Assembly: GCA_023132365.1 (NCBI GenBank)
Contig: JAGLYJ010000033.1
Location: 1-12,157 of the forward strand
Direction of reading: 5' to 3'
Source: Mycoplasmatota bacterium
GTDB lineage: Bacteria; Bacillota_I; Bacilli_A; Izemoplasmatales; Hujiaoplasmataceae
Length of the DNA stretch: 12,157 nt
Under the pieces are notes generated by a model, which was not told the origin of the DNA, made no database searches, and was given only the letters and a program-made list of their open reading frames with translations. The position numbers were made by a program, and so were the translations under genes. Positions 6,340 through 12,157 of the stretch are shown piece by piece; position 1 is the stretch's first letter; every line of letters starts with the position of its first letter.

Positions 6340-7716
6340 TTGAAATATACATTAGATCAATTAAACGCTTATGCTAAGCGTTATGGTTTTATTTATCAGG
6401 GCTCAGAAATATATGGGGGACTCGCTAATACATGGGACTATGGACCACTTGGTGTAGCCCTGAAAAAGAATATTAAGAATCTTTGGTGGGAAGTGTTTGT
6501 ATCAAAGAACCCTAATAATGTAGGTATCGATTCATCGATTCTTCTCAATCCGAAAACTTGGGAAGCTACTGGTCATGTTAGCGGGTTTAAAGACCCACTG
6601 ATGGATTGTAAAATCTGTAAAGCCAGACATAGAGCTGATAACTTGATTGCAAGAGCTACTAAAGGAGCTGTAGATGCTGATGGTTGGGACTATCAAACTA
6701 TGCAGGACTATATTACTGAACATAAAATAAATTGTCCTAATTGTGGTGGCTTTGATTACACTCCAATTAGAGAATTCAATATGATGTTTAAGACAAAACA
6801 AGGTGTTACAACAGAATCTACGAGTGATATTTACTTAAGACCTGAAACTGCGCAAGGCATATTTTTGAATTTCAAAAATGTTCAAAGAACTTCAAGAATG
6901 AAAGTACCATTCGGGATTGGTCAAATAGGTAAGTCATTTAGAAATGAGATAACTCCTGGAAATTTTATCTTTAGAACCCGAGAATTTGAGCAAATGGAAC
7001 TGGAATTTTTCTGTAAACCAGGGACTGAATTAGAATGGTTTAAATACTGGAAGCAATTCTCACTTGACTTTCTTACTAAAGTTGGATTGAAGTCTGAGAG
7101 CATAAAACTCTATGATCATCCTGAAGAAAAATTATCTTTTTATTCAAATGCAACAACGGATGTTTTATTTAACTATCCATGGGGCTTTGATGAACTTTGG
7201 GGCATTGCATCAAGAACTGATTTTGATTTGAGAAGACATCAAGAATATTCTGGTCATGACCTTGAATATTTAGATCCTCAAACCAATGAATCATATTTGC
7301 CGTTTGTAATCGAACCAGCTCTGGGGGTAGAAAGATTATTACTTGCAATTATAATTGATTCTTTAGAAGAAGAACAAATTAATGAAAATGAAACTAGAAC
7401 ACTACTTAGAATTTCTAAGGAATTAGCACCTATTAAAATAGCTGTATTACCACTTGTTAAGAAATATCAGGGTGAGAAATCAAAAGCTGTTTATCAACAG
7501 TTAATAGAAGATTTTGAAGTTTCATATGATGACTCTGGTAATATTGGTAGAAGATATAGAAGAGCTGATGCTATTGGAACACCTTATTGTGTAACAATAG
7601 ATCAACAGACTTTAGAAGATGACACAGTAACTGTAAGAGAAAGAGATAGCATGTTGCAAATCAGACTAAGTCTTACAAAACTAAATGAATATTTACGATT
7701 AGAATTAAAAAAATAG
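6340..7716 (+). CDS. glyQS: Glycyl-tRNA synthetase, single-chain alpha2 (eukaryote/archaea-like) type
   Basis: This class II enzyme charges tRNA-Gly. It is the dimeric single-polypeptide form, not the GlyQ/GlyS alpha2beta2 form. The start chosen is TTG 6340, giving 458 residues: the upstream ATG at 6331 directly touches the SD AGGAGG (6325-6330), leaving no spacing, whereas TTG 6340 sits 9 nt from it. In this numbering the N-terminal G-S-E-I-Y-G-G-L-A-N-T-W-D-Y-G-P-L-G begins at residue 21. Cys pairs C90/C93 and C132/C135 form a likely zinc site. Motif 2 is F-R-N-E-I-T-P-G (200-207) and motif 3 is G-V-E-R-L-L (329-334). The anticodon-binding domain contains G-R-R-Y-R-R-A-D-A-I-G-T-P-Y near residues 403-416. 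dnaG follows after 21 nt. Confidence 0.95.
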   Translation: MKYTLDQLNAYAKRYGFIYQGSEIYGGLANTWDYGPLGVALKKNIKNLWWEVFVSKNPNNVGIDSSILLNPKTWEATGHVSGFKDPLMDCKICKARHRADNLIARATKGAVDADGWDYQTMQDYITEHKINCPNCGGFDYTPIREFNMMFKTKQGVTTESTSDIYLRPETAQGIFLNFKNVQRTSRMKVPFGIGQIGKSFRNEITPGNFIFRTREFEQMELEFFCKPGTELEWFKYWKQFSLDFLTKVGLKSESIKLYDHPEEKLSFYSNATTDVLFNYPWGFDELWGIASRTDFDLRRHQEYSGHDLEYLDPQTNESYLPFVIEPALGVERLLLAIIIDSLEEEQINENETRTLLRISKELAPIKIAVLPLVKKYQGEKSKAVYQQLIEDFEVSYDDSGNIGRRYRRADAIGTPYCVTIDQQTLEDDTVTVRERDSMLQIRLSLTKLNEYLRLELKK

Positions 7717-7737
7717 AAAATAGAAGAAGGTGAATCT

Positions 7738-9519
7738 ATGGCAAAAATCAGCCAAAAAACAATTGACTTAATTAAAGATACGGCTGATATTGTGGATGTT
7801 GTCAGTGAGTTTGTTCCATTACAAGTTGCTGGGAAAAACATGAAAGGCTTATGTCCTTTTCACAATGAAAAAACACCTTCTTTTTTCGTAAGTAAAGAGC
7901 GCCAAATATTTAATTGTTTTGGTTGTGGAGAAAAAGGTAACGCAATAACTTTTATCCAAAAATACAAACACTTATCTTTTGTAGAATCATTGAATTATTT
8001 AGCAGATAAATATCATATATCTGTTGAATTAGATCAGTATAGGGAAGCACAAAATACTTCCAAAAATCTATATAAAGCTAATGATTTAGCATCGAAATTT
8101 TATACTTTGAATTTATTGAATTTGGAAAGTGGAAAACCAGCTTTAGAATATTTAAAAAACCGTGGGTTTGATGTTAATTTAATAGAGGAGTTTCAATTAG
8201 GGTTAGCTCCAAATAAGTATACAGGATTATTTAATCAATTAAAGACTGAATACCAACCTCTAGAGTTATTAAATGCAGGCTTAATAAATCGTAATGATTC
8301 AGGTGATTATTATGATTTATTTAGAAATCGCATTATGTTTCCTATTAAGGATGAATCAGGCAGAATAATTGCATTTAGTGGTAGAGTATTTGGCGATAAT
8401 GAAAATCCAGCTAAATATGTTAATACACCTTATACAGAATTATTCCATAAGGGAACAATTCTTTACAATATTTCTAAAGCACTTCCTCATATAAAAGCTA
8501 ATAATCGCGCTATTCTAATGGAAGGTTATTTTGATGTAATAAAAGCTGCTAAATTTGGTGTTAAAGAAGTAGTTTGTTCAATGGGAACACAATTAACCAT
8601 TGATCAAGCGTTAAAAATTAGAGAATATACTGAAAATGTATTAATCATATATGATGGTGATAGAGCAGGAAGAGAAGCAACATTTAAAGCTTTGAAATTA
8701 TTAGAAAGAGCTAAATTAAATGTTAAGATAGTCTTAATGCCTGAAGGTCTAGATCCTGATGATTATATGAATAAGCATAATGATTTCTTATATCAAGTTG
8801 ATAATAATCAAATTGATCAGTATGATTTTGTTTATACAATGATTATTGATAACAAAGATTTAACAAAACCAGCTGAAATAGAAAGCTGTAAAAATCGCTT
8901 ATTTGATTTTTTCACATCAACATCAGGAATGATTAGAGAAATCTACTTACAGAAATTCGCAGCCGATGCTTTAGTAAGCTTTGATACACTTACTAAAGAT
9001 TACCAAAAATACTTGATTGATAACCGAATAATGCAAGATTATCAAAGAATAATCAAGCACCAAAAAGAAATAAGAATTGTCAAGCCTAAATATCGAGAAG
9101 CTGAACGAACAGTACTTAACTATTATCTTCAAGATGAAAGCTATCGAAAAAAAGTTGAAGATCGCTTCAAATTGATGGAAATACATGATAAAGATATTTT
9201 CTTCATCCTAGAAACAATAAGAGCATTGAAAGATCAAATTGGAGAAAAATCACCTTTAGTATTATTGCGTTCAGATTTATCAGAAGCGTTTAGAACCAAA
9301 CTTGATGATTTATTGTTAAGAAAGAATTATGAGTATGATGTTGAAGATTTTGAATCATGTATTAAACAACTTGAAATTCAAAAACTAGAAGAAGAAATAA
9401 ATAATTTAAATCAGAAAGCAAAACTATGTTTGAATGAGGATGATCAACCTGGATATATCAGATACACAACTGATGCGTTCGCTTTGAAATCTAAAATTCA
9501 AAAAATCGGGAAGGGATAA
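7738..9519 (+). CDS. dnaG: DNA primase DnaG
   Basis: DnaG makes the RNA primers for replication. The 593-residue protein has the expected three parts. The N-terminal zinc finger has ligands C39, H42, C60 and C63 within C-P-F-H-N-E-K-T-P-S-F and C-F-G-C-G-E-K-G. The TOPRIM catalytic core has E262 in E-G-Y-F-D-V and D306/D308 in Y-D-G-D-R-A-G. The C-terminal helical part (about 430-593) is poorly conserved and would bind the DnaB-type helicase. The ATG has AAGGTGA (7727-7733) 4 nt upstream. The gene sits between glyQS and rpoD; the rpoD start follows 3 nt after its stop. Confidence 0.97.
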   Translation: MAKISQKTIDLIKDTADIVDVVSEFVPLQVAGKNMKGLCPFHNEKTPSFFVSKERQIFNCFGCGEKGNAITFIQKYKHLSFVESLNYLADKYHISVELDQYREAQNTSKNLYKANDLASKFYTLNLLNLESGKPALEYLKNRGFDVNLIEEFQLGLAPNKYTGLFNQLKTEYQPLELLNAGLINRNDSGDYYDLFRNRIMFPIKDESGRIIAFSGRVFGDNENPAKYVNTPYTELFHKGTILYNISKALPHIKANNRAILMEGYFDVIKAAKFGVKEVVCSMGTQLTIDQALKIREYTENVLIIYDGDRAGREATFKALKLLERAKLNVKIVLMPEGLDPDDYMNKHNDFLYQVDNNQIDQYDFVYTMIIDNKDLTKPAEIESCKNRLFDFFTSTSGMIREIYLQKFAADALVSFDTLTKDYQKYLIDNRIMQDYQRIIKHQKEIRIVKPKYREAERTVLNYYLQDESYRKKVEDRFKLMEIHDKDIFFILETIRALKDQIGEKSPLVLLRSDLSEAFRTKLDDLLLRKNYEYDVEDFESCIKQLEIQKLEEEINNLNQKAKLCLNEDDQPGYIRYTTDAFALKSKIQKIGKG

Positions 9520-9522
9520 ACC

Positions 9523-10779
9523 ATGACAAAAAAACAAATAATTGATAAATTAAGTGAAATGTATGACTCAAAAGGATATTTGACAAATCAAGAAATATTT
9601 AAAATACTTGATACAAATTCTAAGAGTTTTGAATCCATTGTTGAATTAGGATCAAAGAAGGGGATTTTTCCTCAGGAGTTCTTTGATATGCTAGAAAATT
9701 CTAAATCAAAAAAAGATAATACAGTTAACTTAGACGATTTAGCTGGAAAAGTTAATGATAAGGAAATGGCATTTACAAAAGATTTTTCTAAAGAAATTGA
9801 AGAAGAATTAATGAAACAAAAACAATTTGATTCAATGGTTTCAATTAAAGTAGATGACCCAGTTAGAATGTATCTTAAGGAAATAGGTAGAGTTGAGTTA
9901 TTAACAACTGACGAAGAGTATGAATTAGCGGTATTAGTTGATAGAGCAAAAAAAGCCAATGCTGAAGTAGAAGCTAAAAAAGATGGTGATATTCTTATTA
10001 CAAAAGAAGATTCACTTGAATATGAAGAAATGCTGAAACGTGGAGAATTTGCAAGTCAAAAATTAGTTGAAGCAAATCTTAGGTTAGTTGTTTCTATTGC
10101 TAAAAGATACGTATCTAGAGGATTACAATTCTTAGATTTAATCCAAGAAGGAAATATGGGTTTAATTAAGGCTGTAGGTAAATTTGATTATACTAAGGGG
10201 TATAAATTCTCTACGTATGCAACTTGGTGGATTCGCCAAGCTATAACGAGAGCTATAGCTGATCAAGCCCGTACAATTAGAATTCCAGTTCATATGGTTG
10301 AAACTATTAACAAGATGGTAAGAACTCAAAGGACCTTAACTCAAAAACTAAAAAGAGAACCAACTCAAGAAGAAGTAGCTACTGAAATGGGTATTACTGT
10401 AGAAAGAGTTCAAGCAATTCAAAAAACTGCACAAGAACCAATTTCATTAGAATCACCTGTAGGTGAAGAAGAGGATTCTTCATTAGGTGATTTCATAGCT
10501 GACACTGATATTTTGACACCTTATGAATACACATCAAAAGAGATGCTTAAACGTGAGTTAGATGCTGCTTTAGGCACATTAACTGATCGTGAAGAAAAAG
10601 TTCTAAGAATGCGTTTTGGATTATTAGATGGTAAATCACGAACTCTAGAAGAAGTTGGAAAAGAGTTTAGTGTTACAAGAGAGAGAATTAGACAAATAGA
10701 AGCTAAAGCTATTAGGAAACTAAGAACTCCAACTAGATCTAAAAAATTAAAAGATTTTCATAATGGTTTCCATAAATAA
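9523..10779 (+). CDS. rpoD: RNA polymerase primary sigma factor (sigma-70/sigma-A)
   Basis: This is the housekeeping sigma factor that reads -35/-10 promoters like those found here. Of 418 residues, about 1-105 are a divergent region 1.1, and D-P-V-R-M-Y-L-K-E-I-G (112-122) is region 1.2. Region 2 (about 183-260) includes E-A-N-L-R-L-V-V-S-I-A-K-R-Y and the -10-reading Y-A-T-W-W-I-R-Q-A. Region 3 is about 261-335. Region 4 (about 346-412) has the helix-turn-helix T-L-E-E-V-G-K-E-F-S-V-T-R-E-R-I-R-Q-I-E. Compared with B. subtilis SigA as I recall it (371 residues), there are about 31 extra residues between regions 1.2 and 2.1 (about 141-176). Near the end, the usual L-R-H-P-S-R-S-K reads L-R-T-P-T-R-S-K. 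AAGGG at 9511-9515 serves as SD with 7 nt spacing. The stop overlaps the trmK ATG by one base. Confidence 0.97.
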   Translation: MTKKQIIDKLSEMYDSKGYLTNQEIFKILDTNSKSFESIVELGSKKGIFPQEFFDMLENSKSKKDNTVNLDDLAGKVNDKEMAFTKDFSKEIEEELMKQKQFDSMVSIKVDDPVRMYLKEIGRVELLTTDEEYELAVLVDRAKKANAEVEAKKDGDILITKEDSLEYEEMLKRGEFASQKLVEANLRLVVSIAKRYVSRGLQFLDLIQEGNMGLIKAVGKFDYTKGYKFSTYATWWIRQAITRAIADQARTIRIPVHMVETINKMVRTQRTLTQKLKREPTQEEVATEMGITVERVQAIQKTAQEPISLESPVGEEEDSSLGDFIADTDILTPYEYTSKEMLKRELDAALGTLTDREEKVLRMRFGLLDGKSRTLEEVGKEFSVTRERIRQIEAKAIRKLRTPTRSKKLKDFHNGFHK

Positions 10780-11423
10780 TGTTATCGAAACGATTACTTG
10801 AATCTGCTAAATATTTGAAAGGATTTAATTATTTAGCTGATTGTGGTACTGACCATGCGTATCTACCAATTTATGCGGTAAAACATGGTTATGTTACGCA
10901 CGCAATAGCTTCAGACAATAAACAATTACCGCTTAATAATGCAAAAAAAAATATAGATTCAGAAAATCTAGATATTAAAACTGTTTTAGCTGATGGATTA
11001 CCTTATCTTAATTCAGAGATTGATATTGTTTCCATACTTGGTATGGGGGGGAGACTAATTAAAGATATTATCAGTAAAGCTGATTTATATCATGTCAAAA
11101 GATTAGTATTATCGCCTAATTCTGAAGCAATAATTTTAAGAAGATATTTAGAGAATAACAACTTCAAAATTAAACATGAAGAGGTTATTAAAGATAAAAA
11201 CAAGTTTTACCAAATTATTGTATGTGAACCAGGAATTATGAAGCTTACAGAAGTTGAATTAGAATTTGGTCCAATTATTATTAAAGATAATACAAAAACA
11301 TTTAAAGAATATATTAATAAATTAATAGATAAATTAACTGTAGCGACAAAACAAGTGAAAGATTCAAAGAATCTTGAGATTTTAATGAATAGAATAAGCA
11401 TTTTAAAGGAGATAATTTCATGA
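10779..11423 (+). CDS. trmK: tRNA (adenine(22)-N(1))-methyltransferase TrmK
   Basis: TrmK makes m1A22 in tRNA using S-adenosylmethionine. The 214-residue length is normal. The start L-S-K-R-L matches the family. The SAM-binding motif I is D-C-G-T-D-H-A-Y-L-P (21-30), and the L-G-M-G-G motif is at 87-91. A conserved S-P-N-S-E segment follows near 112-116. There is no recognisable SD before the ATG, which shares one base with the rpoD stop (TAATG), so termination-reinitiation coupling is likely. The TGA stop overlaps the next gene's ATG (ATGA, 11420-11423). The order rpoD-trmK-nif3 is that of sigA-yqfN-yqfO in Bacillus, without cccA. Confidence 0.93.
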   Translation: MLSKRLLESAKYLKGFNYLADCGTDHAYLPIYAVKHGYVTHAIASDNKQLPLNNAKKNIDSENLDIKTVLADGLPYLNSEIDIVSILGMGGRLIKDIISKADLYHVKRLVLSPNSEAIILRRYLENNNFKIKHEEVIKDKNKFYQIIVCEPGIMKLTEVELEFGPIIIKDNTKTFKEYINKLIDKLTVATKQVKDSKNLEILMNRISILKEIIS

Positions 11424-12157
11424 ATTCAATTGAAATAATTAAATACTTTGAAACTAAATACCCACAAGACCTTGCATATGAATGGGATAATGTTGGCTTG
11501 CAAGTAGGAACGCTGAATTCAAAAGTAGAAAAAGTACTTGTCACTTTAGATATAACCAAAGCTGTTGTAAAAGAGGCGATTAAGAATAAAGTGAACTTAA
11601 TTATTAGTCATCACCCTTTAATGTTTAAACCAATGCAAAAGCTAATTTATGATTCTCCAAGAGGATGGATTATTAAGAATCTTGTTCAACATAATATAGC
11701 CGTATATTCTGCACATACTAATTTTGATGTTGCTGATCAAGGAATGAATGATGTATTAGCTGCTAGAATCGGGATAATTGAGCCTGAGCTTTTAGATGAA
11801 GTAGATAATATTGGTCGATTTGGAAAAATAGAAAAAACGACTTTACAAGATTTAATTCAATCATTGAAAGTAAAATTCAATTTGAAGTCTGTTAAGGCAA
11901 TAGGAAAAACTGATAAAATCATTGAGACAGTTGGTATTTCAGGTGGTAGTGGTAGTCATCATATGTACGCTGCTAAAAAACGCAACTGTGATGTCTATAT
12001 TACTGGTGATGTTACTTATCATACCGCTTTAGATGCAGTACAACTAGGGATAACGGTAATAGATGTTGGACATCATATTGAAGTAATTTTTGTAGAACAC
12101 ATCTCAAAGATGTTGCATAACCAATTTAGTAATATAGAGTTTATTAAATCAGAAATT
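11420..12157 (+). CDS. Nif3-like dinuclear metal centre protein (YqfO/DUF34 family), truncated by window edge
   Basis: The frame is open from ATG 11420 to the last base, giving 246 residues without a stop. The SD AAAGGAGAT (11405-11413) lies 6 nt upstream, inside trmK. Family motifs are E-W-D-N-V-G-L-Q-V-G (21-30), S-H-H-P-L (63-67, metal His 64/65), S-A-H-T-N-F-D (97-103, D103), I-T-G-D-V-T-Y-H (194-201) and D-V-G-H-H-I-E (215-221, metal ligands H219 or H218 and E221). These fit the two-metal site of E. coli YbgI and relatives. The protein goes from motif 3 straight to the GDVTYH block with about 90 residues between, so it lacks the PII/CutA-like insert of B. subtilis YqfO. It is therefore the short form and nearly complete here. 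A hydrolase role (sometimes annotated GTP cyclohydrolase I type 2) is proposed for the family but not settled. Confidence 0.92.
   Translation, partial: MNSIEIIKYFETKYPQDLAYEWDNVGLQVGTLNSKVEKVLVTLDITKAVVKEAIKNKVNLIISHHPLMFKPMQKLIYDSPRGWIIKNLVQHNIAVYSAHTNFDVADQGMNDVLAARIGIIEPELLDEVDNIGRFGKIEKTTLQDLIQSLKVKFNLKSVKAIGKTDKIIETVGISGGSGSHHMYAAKKRNCDVYITGDVTYHTALDAVQLGITVIDVGHHIEVIFVEHISKMLHNQFSNIEFIKSEI

Noticed and set aside
1..12157. TGA read as Trp (Mycoplasma code)
   Set aside because: Trp residues in conserved motifs are TGG, and recO and trmK end at TGA exactly where their families end.
1..12157. Mobile element, CRISPR array, tRNA/rRNA gene or defence system
   Set aside because: No transposase or integrase, no spaced direct repeats, no tRNA-like cloverleaf and no defence-type gene was seen; the space is filled by housekeeping genes.

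Overview
This window is a stretch of low-GC, Gram-positive-type chromosome. It is very AT-rich, the Shine-Dalgarno (SD) sites are AGGAGG-like, and the promoters have sigma-A-type -35/-10 boxes. Trp is written TGG, and recO and trmK end in TGA, so TGA is a stop here (code 11, not the Mycoplasma code 4). Gene order follows the Firmicutes cluster known in Bacillus subtilis as yqeV-rpsU-...-phoH-...-cdd-era-recO-...-dnaG-sigA-...-yqfN-yqfO, in a trimmed form. Low GC, a trimmed gene set, alpha2-type GlyRS and the standard code fit a Mollicutes-related lineage such as Acholeplasma/Izemoplasma-like or Erysipelotrichia-like bacteria. That placement is inference.

Region 1 (1-2400): the 3' two thirds of mtaB (tRNA methylthiotransferase) is followed 3 nt later by a gene for a GNAT-like acetyltransferase with an unrecognised C-terminal half. 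A palindromic, apparently bidirectional terminator separates it from a convergent minus-strand gene for a small single-pass membrane protein with a Lys-rich tail. These two middle genes are the only ones not part of the usual cluster as I remember it.

Region 2 (2400-2760): a divergent promoter region, then rpsU (ribosomal protein S21) as its own transcription unit with a consensus promoter and a strong terminator.

Region 3 (2760-6223): phoH, ybeY, cdd, era and recO, tightly packed and partly overlapping, driven by an extended -10 promoter. They cover RNA/ribosome maturation (PhoH, YbeY, Era), pyrimidine salvage (Cdd) and recombinational repair (RecO). pgpH and dgkA, often found between phoH and cdd in relatives, are absent here.

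Region 4 (6224-12157): a consensus promoter drives glyQS (glycyl-tRNA synthetase), then dnaG (primase), rpoD (primary sigma factor), trmK (tRNA m1A22 methyltransferase) and a Nif3-family gene that runs off the window end. This is the macromolecular-synthesis operon with rpsU detached from dnaG-rpoD. No RNA gene, mobile element, CRISPR array or riboswitch was seen, and no gene-free stretch exceeds 300 bases. The window is mostly conserved housekeeping DNA. I did not find a convincing new system; the best leads are the two unrecognised genes in region 1, an insertion in RpoD, and several start-site corrections.
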